NCBI RefSeq assembly: GCF_014633365.1
Contig: NC_068348.1
Location: forward strand, 11,798,311-11,862,310
Direction of reading: 5' to 3'
Source of the DNA: Diospyros lotus
Taxonomy: Eukaryota > Streptophyta > Magnoliopsida > Ericales > Ebenaceae
DNA length: 64,000 bases
Part shown: piece after piece, positions 49,231 to 61,300 of the stretch
Numbering within the stretch: position 1 is the stretch's first letter
Layout of the letters: each line of letters begins with the position of its first letter
Made by a program: the position numbers and the translations under genes
The notes under the pieces: model-generated
Databases searched by the model: none
What the model was told of the DNA's origin: nothing
The model's input: only the letters and a program-made list of their open reading frames with translations

Positions 49231-49295
49231 ATTAGTCCCTTAATTACAATCGCTAGATGTCATCTAAATCTAGTATTAGAACCCTAACACTAACA

Positions 49296-49558
49296 AAGGA
49301 TATGTTGGAGTTTATTGGAGATGCTATTGGATCTAAGGAGATGCAGTCGTAGTTGACTAGAGAGAAAAAATGGGAGTTGAGAAGATGTAAAGAGTTAGAG
49401 AAGGAGGGAGCACCAAAGTTTTGAAATTAATTTCTTACTGCTATAAAAAATTAAATTGACCGTGGAGCATAAAATTTTTCATATGACTAAATCTTGTATG
49501 CCCTTTTATAATTATAAACACATCAAGTGATTTCCAGGCTAGTAGCCATTAGTCAGGT
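49296..49558 (+). other. Gene-less P450 upstream block (unit C)
   Basis: AAGGATATGTTGGAG to AGTCAGGT matches the block upstream of both P450 genes, including the purine array, AGCACCAAAGTTTTGAAATT and ATCAAGTGATTTCC. It stops at the position about 260 bp before their ATG. The next bases belong to the truncated LTR at 49,559, so core promoter and gene are missing. Confidence 0.75.
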
Positions 49559-50521
49559 AAAAATTGAATTTTGTGAAGCAAACACCTTATTTCTTTCCAT
49601 AAACCCCCTTTATTTTATTTTTCTCCATTTTTTGGTATTTTTTTTTCAAAATATTTGGACTTACCACGCGCTCGCACGCGCCTTTGGAAGGGGTCTCATG
49701 CACCTTTACGGGTAGCTTGGTCTGGTGCATGTATCACACACGCTGATTGTCTTATCTAGTGACGGTGACACGAACTCTACTATCCTTCGATTTTTTGGTT
49801 GTTTCTCCCTTGTTTCAACTCCGTTTCACTCTTGTTTGTTCCTACACCTTTCATTTTCTCTTCTTTACTCGAATATAGCCTTAAACCACACATTCCCAAC
49901 CGTTTTCTGGCAACTTCAACCGAGATTTTAGAAAAGCTCAAAAATATGACGAAGCTCCATTTCTTCCTCGTTTCTTCACCAAATTCACTCTTTCCTTTTG
50001 AAGAATCTTCCCCTTACTCTCAATAACTTAATCCTTACTCTTAATCCCCTCAAATTAGTCTAGTTTTGGCTCAAATCTCACTGGTATGCTTTGAGTGTTA
50101 ACTTATGGCCTATTTATAGACATCTTTAGCCAATCTCATTCTTCCACTTGCCTGGCTAAGTGTTGCTTTGTTTTTAGAACCCCAAATAGAAAATTTGGCT
50201 AGTTTGTTCCTCCGACGAGTTCGTTACGGGTTTTTAAAAATTACACTTTGGTCTAAAACTTTATACTTTCGCACTTTGACCCCTATATCTTTTAAGGCAT
50301 TGGCTACTCTTGAACCTCCTTATTTTGATCCCTAAACACCCTTAGGAAAAGGCTTCTTGCATTATTTATCGGTGCCTAAGAAGGTTTTCAACACTTTAGG
50401 TAAATTACAATTTCTCCCAAACTTTTCAAAAATCGCATTTTTGCCTCTTGAACTTCCATGATCCTTTGAAATGTTCTATTTCCTCAAATTTATAAGTTTT
50501 ACATAAATTCCGAGTATTACT
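49559..50521 (-). repeat. 3' LTR of the chromovirus, truncated
   Basis: Matches 57,790-58,753 of the 5' LTR. The outer part (plus-strand left) is missing and replaced by the P450 upstream fragment. Confidence 0.85.
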
Positions 50522-50598
50522 TTCAACCCCTTTCAAAAAAATTTCGTCCTTGAAATTTCATCTTATGACTCCATATAGCTAAAGACGTGTGAATATTT

Positions 50599-53500
50599 CT
50601 AGCGTATTTGTTTTTCTTTTTCCCAAGTAGCTTCCTCAAGATCATGATATTTCCATAATACCTTCACAAAAGGTCTTGTCTTATTCCTCAAAACCTTAGG
50701 GCCTGTTCTCTTTGCTGTTTTCGACCCGTTTTCTGTTTTCAGTTTTTCAAAATACTCAAAACATGTTCTCTTTGTTATTTTCAAAAACAGATTTTCAAAA
50801 ACAAGAAAAAAAATTGTGAAGAAAACGCAAAACAGGAAAAAATCGTTTTGGCTGTTTTCAAGCCAAAACACGGTGGAAATTGAAAACACGAAAAACACCT
50901 CATCTTTCTTCTCACGCAGGCCTTCTCTCCCAGACTCCATCTCTCTTCCTTCTTCCTGAAACTCGAGCACTCCCTCTTCCTTTTCTCTTCCAAGCTTCAC
51001 TCTCTTTTCCGACCAGCAACCCATATCTTCCTCGCCGTCGACCGCGCCAGCCATGGCCATCACCGCTGCCAGCGGTCGTCGACTGCCATCTCTTTCCCTA
51101 TTCCAGATCTGACTCCATCTCGCCTGTCAATCACGCTTGCCACGACCATCACCACCGGGAGCAGTCATTGGCCGCCATCTCTTTCTCTCTTCCAATCGTT
51201 GTCGACTTCCTCTCTTCCTCGTTGGCCATCGCAGCGCTTGCCACCGCCATCGCCACCGCCACACGTCGTTGTGACCAGCAACCCAGATCTGTCACGCCTT
51301 GCCTTCACCCAGGCCGGTTGTTTCTTCTTCCCCTTGGCTGTTCGCTTATGCCGGTTGTGTCTTCTTTCTCGTCGCTGGTCGCCGCGCCTTATCTTCGCTT
51401 AATTTGATTTGTATTCTGATTTCAGTAATTCTTTGTATTCTGATTTCATTAATTTTGTTTCAGTGATTTCATTAAGATGTTTAAATCTAGACCTCTGTTT
51501 GTAATTTGATGCTTAAATTTGAATCTATGTTTGTAATTTTTGGATTATGAATCTGTTTTGGTGAGGAAATAGGGATTTAGATTTCAAAAATATGATGTGT
51601 TCCTTGATTCTTTTAAAGATTTTTGGAATGGCTCTTGGATTTCAGATTTCAAAAATATGTTGGGTTGATTGAGTTTGTTTGGTGATTGTTGGTATGATAA
51701 ATGAGATTTTTATTGGCAATTTTTTTTAGTGTAATTTTGTGTCTTTAGTTTTGAAAGATGGCAGTGGCCTAATTCATTATAACTGATTACATGTGCTTGT
51801 TGTGAATAGATGCACAAGAATTTTAGATGCACAAGCGCATTATAACTAATTATGTGTCTTTGTGTGTGTCAAATGAATAGATGGATTCAAAATGTATGAT
51901 GAAAGTGAATAACTATATATGGCATTATAACTAATTATTTTGTTCTTGTTGAGTTATGTTAAATTGTATATATATATTTTTTGTTGAAAATGTAATATAT
52001 AGGTACATATATATATCATTGTCACCATACAATTAAACATTTTTTTGTTAAAGTTAATTTATTTTTTGTTTGTATTTTTTTTTAATGAGAAAAAAATATT
52101 ACAAATTTACTAACTTCAAAATATATATTATTAATAATATACTAGTATTAAATTATTTTAATTTAATAAATAATAAAAAAAATTAAAATTTTAAAGTAAA
52201 TGCGTTTTCTAATTTTTAATTTTGAGAAATAGTTTTTTAGAATGACAAAAAGAACGCGTTTTCAAAAATTTCAAAACAGACACTCAAAACACAAAATTGA
52301 AAATGAATTTAAAACTCAAAACTCAAAACTGAAACACGAAGAGAACACCACCTTATATATTGTGGTAACATTAGGGTGGATAGTGTATTTTTCTTAGTGT
52401 GCCTCATCCAGTATGGTTTACCCTAATTCCTTAACTCTAGGCACATAAATTCGATTTAGAAATTGAAGTATTATATCTTAAAACTTGGAGCTAGGGTTTT
52501 TAATTTGCCTTCAGTTGTCAACCCATGACCTCATGTTCGAGTCTTCTAGAATAGCTTGTCAGATCTGTTCCATCAGATGTGAGTGAATTTTCCAACCTGG
52601 TGACGTAAATAGATGTTCTCTTAGCAATCACATTAACTGTTAACTAGCTAAAAGCCTCTACCAGTCCCCATTCCCGAGCTATCAGATTGGCTATCAGAGC
52701 AGACTCTTTCCAACTTAATGCATCAGCCACAACATTTTCCCTCCCGGGGTGGTACTAGATCGTATAATTGCAATCCTTCAAAAACTCCATCCACCGTCAC
52801 TGCCTCATATTCAAATCCTTCTGAAAAAACATGTACCTCAAGCTTTTATGATCTATGAAGACCTCAAATTTTTTCCATATAAATAGTGCCACCAAAGTTT
52901 CAAGGCAAACACAATTGCTGCTAATTCCAAATCATGGGTGGTATAATGTTACTCACAATTTTTCAGCTGTCGAGACCCATATGTTTCCAGTATGCATAAG
53001 GGCACACCCTAGCCCAGTTTTGGAAGCATTAGTATAGACCATGAATCCTCCTGTTCCACAAGGTATTGCTAAAATAGAAGCAGATGTTACTTTTCCCTTC
53101 AGTTCATTAAAGTTATGCTCATATGCCTCATCCTACTCAAACTTAGCTTCTTTTTGCATTAATAGGGTAAGTGGCAAAGTAATGCTAGAAAAGTTTTCAA
53201 CATATTTTCCATAAAAACATGTTAAACCCATAAAACATCATACCTCAGTTACTATTTTGGCTGCTTCCAATCTCTTTTTGCCTCAACCTTCAAAAGACTC
53301 ACAACTAACCTATTTTTCAATATAATATAACCTAGAAAAGTACCTGAGTTAGCTAGAATTTGGATTTTGAAAACTTAGCGCAAGGTTGATATTCTTATAG
53401 TGCCCTTAAAACAATCCTTAGGTGTTGCTTATGTTCTTTCCTTGCTGGCTGAGTAAATCATAATATAATCAATAAATACAATCACAAATTAATCCAAATA

Positions 53501-55655
53501 TGGTTTCGACACTCTATTCATTAAATCCATAAAGGCTGTAGGTGCATTGGTTAACCCAAATGGCATCACCAAGTAGTCACAATGTCCATATCGGGATCTA
53601 AAGACAGTCTTTGCTACATCTTCCTTTTTAATCCTCAATTGGTAGTACCCTGATCTCAAATCAATCTTTGAAAAATATACTGACACCTTGCACTTGATCG
53701 AATAATTCATCGATCCTAGGAAGTGGGTACTTGTTTTTTATGGTCACCTTGTTCAGCTGACGATAGTCTATGCACATACTCAAGCTTCCATCCTTTTTCT
53801 TTACAAATAACACGGGTGCTCCCCAAGGTGATACATTAGGTTGAATAAATCCTTTATTCAAAAGTCTTGGAGCTAGCTTTGTAATTCCCTCAATTCTGCC
53901 GGGGCCATTCAGTATAGGGATATGGATATGGGGTTCGTCCTGGGTGGAATTTCTATGGCGAATTCAATTTCTTAATAACGGGGTAGCTTGGGTGGTTCTT
54001 CGGGGAAGACATTAGGAAATTCTTTTATTATGGGCACTTCATTGAGTTCTATCCTTTTATTTTCTACATGTACACAAGCCAAATATCCATAGGCGCCCTC
54101 TTCTAGCATCTTAATAGCATTGAGGGTCATTATCCATTCAGTTTTCCTAGCGTCATTTGGCCCTTGAAACCCTTCACGTAATCATCTTGTAATTCTATTA
54201 CTCTTGATTGGCAGTTAATCCTAACATTGTATTTAGACAAAAAATTCATCCCTAGAATTATGTCAAAATCCTAAATTTTTAGTCTAACTATAAATTCTCT
54301 ATCTCCCAACATGACTTTCCCATCCTTGTACCCATGTAGGTTTTTTCTTGTCTTCTTGACAAGGTAGTCAGTATCATTAGACAACCCAGTTTTCCTTAAT
54401 TCCAATTCTAGGTAACATGCCAATGCATATGATATAAATGAATGGGTAAACTTAGGATCTATCAATACTTGTACTGGTGTATTAAGGAAAGTCAATGTAC
54501 CTTATATGACTGTCAGGTTGGCATTGGCATCTTCTCCTGTTAGGTTAAATACGTGACCCCGCTGTGGTTCTTGGTTTCTCTTATTTAGCTGATTGGCTTC
54601 CTTTATTTGCGGGTAATTCTTAGCGAGATGACTGTTTTGCTGGCAGTTAAAACATACAGGTCCCTTTGGGAATACTCGAGCTACGTGGTCATTTCTTCCA
54701 CAGGTATAACACCCTTGGTTTCCCCATTTACAAGGTTTTTTGAGATGAAATTTTTGACATATGGAACAGTTACCTTTTGGCTTGAAATTTCTTCCTTGAA
54801 TTCCCAAGTCATGTCTATTTCCCAATTTTTTGTCCTCAAGTTCTCGAAACTCCACTTTTAGGGTATCCATTCGGTGGAGATTGCTTTCTACAGTTAAGGC
54901 TTGTAGAACCACCTCTATGTAAGTGTGTGCCCCTATTGAGTTTAACATCTATTGGATTTCCAATTTCAGTCTATCGAGGAATTTCTGGGCCTTTGCCTCT
55001 TGGTCCAAGTTATAGATGGGCATATACTTGATTAGCCAAGTAAAACAATCTTCATACTAAGCAACTATCATGTCTCCAGTTTGCTTCAAGTTCATAAATT
55101 CCCAACCTTTTTTCATTTTCTTACATAGGGGAAAATACTTGGCATTGAAAAGTTCTTTAAATTGTGCCTATTCAATACTTGGCATACCTTGCTCCATAGG
55201 GCCTTGTAGGGTCCTTTGTATAATCCTCCACCAATAGTTTGCCTTGTCCCAAAGCATGAAGGTGCCACAATTAACTTTTTCTTCCTTGTTGCAACTAATA
55301 AAATAAAAAAATTTCTCGATTTACTCCAGCCAATACTAACTTTCACTTGGGTCAGCTCTTACTTTTCCTCAAAAGATAGGCGGATTAAACTGCTAGAACT
55401 TGTCAATGATATTAGGAGCTCGAGCGGTAGCCTAACCTGTTAGTTGTGTCCCCTATATAAATGTTAACATATTTTCCATGACTCACTCCATTAGGCCTAT
55501 GCGGGTTCCATCCTCCTAGCTTCTTTCTTGGAGTGGATTTTCCAAAGTTTCTGATGTTTCCTCATAGGGGTATTGTGATTCTTCCTCCTGGGTATTATTC
55601 CTACGATGGTTTGGAGTGGCTGGTTCAAATCTTTGAGAAAGTCGAGTATTCACCA
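50599..55655 (-). pseudogene. Chromovirus gag-pol remnant
   Basis: Starts MVNTRLSQRFEP at 55,655. Gag has stops throughout (55,650-54,960). Two zinc-knuckle motifs lie in 54,502-54,948 (CYTCGRNDHVARVF and CFNCQQNSHLAKNY), each with the last Cys replaced by Phe or Tyr. The protease region 54,271-54,495 reads LIDPKFTHSFIS, where a DSGATHSF-like site is expected. RT at 53,861-53,420 has [19 protein letters not shown] and [12 protein letters not shown], but the active-site box reads FIDY rather than FIDD. RNase H at about 53,170-52,640 has [12 protein letters not shown] and ENVVADALS with several stops. The integrase start (ILDEAH...YTIHPN, about 52,430-52,360) is cut by a Harbinger-like insertion. 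A chromodomain tail (KVLRNKTRPFVKVLWKYH...EEATWE) lies at 50,698-50,600. Most of the integrase core is missing. Not functional. Confidence 0.9.
50699..52352. mobile_element. PIF/Harbinger-like element, 1.65 kb, non-autonomous
   Basis: Flanked by a TTA duplication (50,696-50,698 and 52,353-52,355). The termini are imperfect inverted repeats: GGGCCTGTTCTCTTTGCTG at the left and, inverted, GGTGGTGTTCTCTTCGTG at the right. TTTTCAAAA and GTTTTGAG words extend the similarity over about 150 bp. A 3-bp TTA target is typical of PIF/Harbinger. It interrupts the chromovirus integrase region. Its core (50,900-51,410) is CT- and GC-richer, with a 175-codon Ser/Pro/Leu frame of low complexity. I see no transposase. 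Confidence 0.75.
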
Positions 55656-57018
55656 TCTGAAATAGCCATACTCAAAATCATGAGATCAATATTTAAACCT
55701 TAGCAGTAAAATAATTCAGCTAATCAGACTAAAACTTCAAAATTGTAAGTTTTTCGACTTTCCCAACTTTTGTGGATCCAATAGATTTCCAATCCAACAA
55801 ATTCCAAATACTTATATCCCCAAATTTGTATGAGGTTTGACAAACTAAGTGCCTACTAGATCTTTATTGGGTTTATAACTTGGATTTAGATAATCTCCCA
55901 AATTTTGAAATTCCTGTAGAACAATTAGACAATAAAATAGTCTCTCGAGCAGTTGTTATCTAATATCCTTAAGATTCTAGGTTCATCAAATATTTTCAAA
56001 ACAAAGTAGTATTTCAAGTTCCATTGATCTTTCCTTATCCTGTAAAACAATTAGGCATCTCCCAAACAATTATTACCTAGAATCCTAAAGTTTCCAAATT
56101 TATCAAACTCCTGCAAAATAGTCATGAGTACGAGATTCTAATGAACCATATCTAGAAGTACCTCCAAAATCCAATTAGTCTCCTAAGACTTCAAACCCGT
56201 AAATTTCTACAAACAGTTGTAAATAAGGAATTCTAACAAACCAAATATGAAAATGTCTCCAAAAATCTAGTGAGTTACTCGAGATTTTAGCTAGGTGTTT
56301 AATCTCACCAATAATTAAAATACTTACTCGTACCAAACCTCATTCTACTTATTCATCAGATTTTGCTGACAATTGTCTATATTTCCCAATACGGCTACAT
56401 GACCTAATCATGTCACCAAGAAGCTCGAAGATTAGTAACATATGTCATAAACGTCTCATATCATTATTTTTTCCTTTTGTACACGTATGTGCATGTATAT
56501 AACAAACATCCCATCTCACTTATTTGTACATGTATATATAATCCTCGTTCTTACAAAATCAAAGCTATTCTTCTTCAATTTTAGATCCTGACAAGGGTGT
56601 AAGGGCTCGTTCCTCAAGTCCTTCTTCGGGACGTCCTATCAAGTTCGGAGGTATGTCTATATTTGCTTCAACCTCGCGTAGGTGGACAATAAAAGCTATA
56701 AGATCATCATAGGCTCCTTGAGCGTGAAGCTCATTTCTAATGTCTTGCTATTCTACAGTTAATAAATAAATCAAATATGTTATTTAAAGATCTACATTGT
56801 AGGGAACCTTCATGTAGGGTGGAAATTACTACAAAGCAGGGGTAACTAACTCCAGGAAATCTCCTAACGCATCCCATGGGTGCATGTATCACCCTTCCAA
56901 GAGCGTCATCGGCCCGCTGATGTTGATTTTCTACTATATTTTGATCCATTCCTGTCACAGACCAAAGTATCCTCAAAGTTAGTAAATCAAGACCATATGT
57001 TCTAACTTTGATACCAAC
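55656..57018 (-). other. Chromovirus 5' leader with primer site
   Basis: Untranslated region between gag and the 5' LTR. It includes the conserved segment 56,633-57,000, also found at 14,368-14,764, in which a short frame (DDALGR.IHAP.G.VRRFPG) stays open in both copies. The rest (55,690-56,580) is AT-rich with no recognisable gene. Confidence 0.7.
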
Positions 57019-58753
57019 TGTAACGCTCCATTTCTAAATATTACAACGTTGCTAATACACACCAATATTACACGCGAGGGTTATGGAAATCCTTATTAGC
57101 AGAAGTAAATGATTGAACCTGAAAAGCTAAATAGCTAGGGTTTTCACTAAATATTTTAATACAAGTACAAGTATGATGCAAAACCCTCAAAAATTAAGGA
57201 AATAAAGATAGAACCAAGCTTTACAGTGGCTCTTGTTTATATAGCACCAATAGTACAATGCTTAAGATGTATATTTACAAGGCTAGAGATATATACACAT
57301 CAAATATTAGAGAAATCCAATTAAACTTCAGCCACCTCTTACCCTTTTCCTTTACTTGTCTCTGGGGGTACTTGGCACATTTGAATATGCCAATGTAAGA
57401 TATGAAATATCTTAGTGAGGGTTCAGAATAAATTTTTTTCCGTGTAAATGTAACATGCAGTATGAAATATCCCTATGTGGTAGCCATGTCAAGATGTTGC
57501 AATCATTCTCGCTAGTCATCATGTCCAAACTCTCCAACCGCACCGCACAGGCATATGATCACTCCCTGATCACACATGATGACCTACATCAACTAGCCAA
57601 AAGTGTCATGGTGCATGATAAATGGAAATAACATGTTTGCCATGGAAACACATGATATGCAAGCCACAAACCATACAAAATGAAACTACAAATGGCTGGG
57701 ATTAAGCAAGTATATGTAGGAACCACTCACCTTGTTGTTTTACTTGTAGCACTACTGTTTACATTTGCGGGGGCTTGTTTTTCTACAATAAACATGAATT
57801 TTGTAAAGGGTATTGTGCCTTATTTCTTTCCATAAACGTCATTTATTTTATTTTTCTCTATTTTTTGGTATTCTTTTAGAAGTTTTGGACTAACCATGCA
57901 CCTACACAAGCCCTTGGAAGGGGTCTCACATGCCTTTACACGTAGCCTGGTTTGGTGCATGTATCACATGCACCGATTGTCTTATATGGTGACAGTGACA
58001 CGAACTCGGCTGGCCTTTGATTTTTTGGTTGTTTCAACTTCGTTTCACTCCCCGTTCGTTCCTACACCTTCCTCTTTCTCTCTTCTAGCCAAATATAGCC
58101 TTAAACCACCCGTTCCTAGCCGTTTTTCGGCAGCTTCAACCCAGGTTCTTACAAAACTCAAAAATCTGATGAAGCTTCGTTTCTCCCTCATTTCTTCACC
58201 AAATTCACTCTTTCCTTTTGTAGAATCTTCGTTTTACTCTCAAGAACTTAATCTTAACTCTTAATCCCCTTAAATCAGCCTAGTTTTGGCTCAAATCTCA
58301 TCGATATGCTTTGAGTGTTAACTCATGGCCTATTTATAGACATCTTCGACCAATCTCCTTCTTCCACCTACTCAATTAGGTGTTGCTTTGTTTTTAGAGC
58401 CTCATCATAACCCCAAATAGAAAATTTGGCCAGTTCGCTCCTTCAACAAGTTCGTTACGAATTTTTAAAAATTACACTTTGGCCCGAAACTTTACACTTT
58501 CGCACTTTGACCCATGTATCTTTTAGGGCCTTGGCTACTCTTGAACCTCATTGTTTTGATCCCCAAACGCACTTAGGAAGAGGCTTCTTGCATTATTTAT
58601 TGGCCCCTAAGAAGGTTTCCAATACTTTTGGTAAATTAAATTTTCTCCTGAACCTTTCAAAAATTGCATTTTTTTCTTCCGAGCTTTCATGATCCTTTGA
58701 AATATTCTATTTCTTCAAATGTATAAGTTTTACAAAAATTCTTGGGTTTTACA
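57019..58753 (-). repeat. 5' LTR of the chromovirus (1,735 bp)
   Basis: Bounded by TGTAACGC and TTTTACA (plus reading). It lacks the 2.8-kb solo LTR found in the unit A copy and so gives the empty site TACACATCAAATATT near 57,300. Confidence 0.85.
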
Positions 58754-59539
58754 ACACCATTGTGAGGCCCAAAGATGGGTCGAGCTCCTATTAAATCTTG
58801 TATGACTTATGGGTCAACTTTTAAAGTTGGATCATTTTAACCTTTGTAATAATATTCACCGTAAGAATTAAAATTGATTATAATTTAGCTAATGATTATA
58901 ATTAAACGAAGAGCAAACCATAAATTATTTGTCTCCAAATTTTCAAATCAAACTCTTCTATAAAAAATTATAAATCAAATCGGACAAACTAGTCTATGTC
59001 AAATTTAACAATTTTAATTAAGATGATCATCAGCATGCTCCTTTGCTCCAACGGCATCCTCTAAAATAATGGTGGAGTAAGGCATCCCCAGGTGTTCCCT
59101 GTTGAGCTAATTATCAAAATAAATATAAACTTTTCCCTGTTGAGTTATTAGTCCTTCCTTCTTGTTGTCTAACTTTAATGTCTTCTCATGCAGCGTGTAT
59201 GTGTGTGTGTGTGTCTTTATTTATATATATATATATATATATATTGTATGGTCACGCAAATGAATGAGGCTATATACGTACGTATAGGAGGAACTTGACC
59301 CACTCAAAATATGCTGTAAATTATTAATTATTTATGATCATTCTCCCATAATGGAGTCCCAAATTACGAACAGAGTTTTGGTTTCTATTTTTTAATATGA
59401 ACAAACAGTTCACCATCCTTTTCTCCCTGTGTACTTTATATGATTAAGATAAAGTTTTATGCTGGAACCATCACAGCCCCACTACTGGATTGGGTTAATG
59501 ACATGGCACCACCTATTAATGTGTCAGAGTGTAAATTAA
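58754..59539. other. Flank shared by units A and B, no gene seen
   Basis: Counterpart of 19,292-20,417. It contains GT and TA microsatellites (59,199-59,243) that are shorter in unit A. The unoccupied MITE site TCAACTTTT is at 58,814-58,822. Confidence 0.6.
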
Positions 59540-60392
59540 ATTTAATTTTAAAAAGAATATTTTTTTATAATTATAAAAAATTAATTTCAATACTTCTTTG
59601 CTCTCTCCTGTTTTACTTCTCTGTGTCTCCTCAACTCTTCCTCTTATGCTCACCACCATTTCTCTCTCTTCAGCTATGTCACCATTTCTCCCTCTTTAGC
59701 TATGTCAACTTAAGTAGTGTCTCCTCAACTCCCTTTATCTTCTTAACTACGCCTCATCAGTTTCCCCTTTCTCTCCGATCAACTCCATTATCTCCTTGGT
59801 TCTCTCTCTCTTTGGCTATCTCCTCAACTTTCTCACCAACACCGTTCATCGCCTCTCCCTTTCTTTCTAGCCACCATCTCCTCATATCCCTCCTTAATCG
59901 TCTTCTCTTCCTCTCTCTGCAGAACTTTCCCTTCCTTTCATTTGCCTCTTCCTCGCACGAGATTCAATCACCATCATTGGTAAATAAGTATAATTTGGTA
60001 TGCTTACAACAACTACATCACAAGCCCTTATCCCACTAATGAGATCATCTATAAGAATTTTATCTCTCCATGGCCTTATCCATTTGGTCTAGTTAATATA
60101 AAAGTAAAATAAAATAAAATAGTAAGGACTTCCATACAAGGTAAAAAGCTGAGGAGAAGCTAGAGTTGATCGAAAAGAAAGGAGGAACTGAGGAAATGTA
60201 GAGGAAACGCAGTCAGAGAGAGAAAGGGAGTTGGGGAGACGTTGTCAAAGCTGAGGAGACATAGCCAGAGAAAGAGGGAGAGCTAAAGAGACGTAGAGGA
60301 GACAAAGTCTGAGAAAGAAAGGGAGTTGAGGAGATGTTGTTAGAGCTAAGGACACATAGCCAAAGAGAGAGGGAGTTGAGGATGAAGAGGGA
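59540..60392. repeat. CT-rich then GA-rich arrays in inverted orientation (unit B)
   Basis: Counterpart of 20,418-21,276. The 199-codon frame at 59,440-60,039 runs through the CT-rich array, is Ser/Leu/Pro-rich and is broken in the unit A copy, so I do not call it a gene. Confidence 0.5.
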
Positions 60393-61300
60393 TGCCAACA
60401 TTTGGTGTATCAATGCAATGAGTTTTTAATTTTCAATTTTTTTTTGAAAACAAACGTAAAATGTAGCTGAAGATAAAGCACAAGATCGCCTTGCAAGACT
60501 CAATTTCCAAACGACCATATGCATAATATCGAAACCACACCATCGGGCATCGAGGGATATACCTTACGTCAGATTCAAATCTGGTGAAGAGGCTCAAATC
60601 TCCTCCGGTGGCAGCAACTCTTACCTCTAGTAGCTCCTGAACAATTCTATTGGGCAGTCCCCTACTACCCCGAACAACAAACTAGATGACCAATATGTCT
60701 CCCAAAATTACAGAAGACCTAGTCAATCTACGCTCCTAATGTGGATGAAGCCCGCAATGAGACCTATGTGCTAGCCAAGTCTACTGTGGGTGATTAAGCA
60801 ATATTTTGGGTTCAAAGAGAATAGGTTTGTCAATCCATTATAGACATTCTATATGGATTGGGTTGCTACAATAGCAAAAAAGAAGAAAAGAGCAAAGTGA
60901 GAAATGGAATAGGGTTTAGAGGCTCTAAAAGAGGAATAAAGCTCTAATCAAACTATCATTAATCATTAGTATCTCGTACTAATCAAAGGTAATAGCCCAT
61001 GCTAGTCTGTAATTGATTAATCATAGTCGTATTTTGATAAATCTAAGGACTGAAAATAACTTTTAAGAAATCCTTAATCTAAAAAATATTTATTACATAT
61101 TCTTAACACTTAAGAATAAAACTATCATTAGGAAATCTAAGAGTTCGTTCATAAGATCGATTCAATATGTATGAATAAAAATATGCTCTTAAAATATGAA
61201 AATATATTTTATTATATTTATAAGATTTATGTTATTAGTCCCTTAATTACAATCGCTAGATGTCATCTAAATCTAATATTAGGATACTATAACACTAATA
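60393..61300 (-). mobile_element. Copia-like solo LTR (unit B copy), internally deleted
   Basis: Begins TGCCAACATTTGG and ends AACACTAATA, flanked by AGGGA and AAGGA (4 of 5). Compared with unit A it lacks the part corresponding to about 21,835-24,310, with the junction near 60,945. Confidence 0.7.

Larger units (their letters stand above)
36219..49295 (-). mobile_element. Copia-like solo LTR (unit C copy), twice interrupted
   Basis: Same LTR as 21,277-24,653, from TGCCAACATTTGG to CCTAACACTAACA with AAGGA on the right flank. Removing the nested CACTA element (37,753-39,180) and the nested LTR retrotransposon (39,895-49,230) leaves about 2.3 kb, equal to the unit A copy. Its pieces are 36,219-37,752, 39,181-39,894 and 49,231-49,295. 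It lacks the 1.09-kb LTR found in unit A. No genes in the LTR sequence itself. Confidence 0.75.
49559..58753 (-). mobile_element. Ty3/gypsy chromovirus, decayed, 3' LTR truncated
   Basis: Reads right to left: 5' LTR 57,019-58,753 (TGTAACGC to TTTTACA in plus reading); primer site complement TTGATACCAA at about 57,008-57,017; leader; gag-pol remnant 55,655-50,599; polypurine tract (complement TTCAACCCCTTTC, 50,522-50,534); 3' LTR 49,559-50,521, of which about 45% is lost at the junction with the P450 upstream block. Minus-strand TATA boxes lie at 58,331-58,338 and 50,111-50,118. The order gag, protease, RT, RNase H, integrase, chromodomain is that of a Ty3/gypsy chromovirus, probably the Tekay/Del clade. 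A Harbinger-like element sits in the integrase region. The leader and 5' LTR are duplicated at 14,368-19,291. Confidence 0.9.

Noticed and set aside
50880..51407. 175-codon frame in the Harbinger-like element
   Set aside because: Low complexity, open on both strands because of base composition, and no transposase or other motif. Kept only as a composition finding.
59440..60039. 199-codon + strand frame upstream of P450 copy 2
   Set aside because: Low-complexity Ser/Leu/Pro product of a CT-rich array, broken in the duplicate at 20,340-20,927, with no domain or gene signals.
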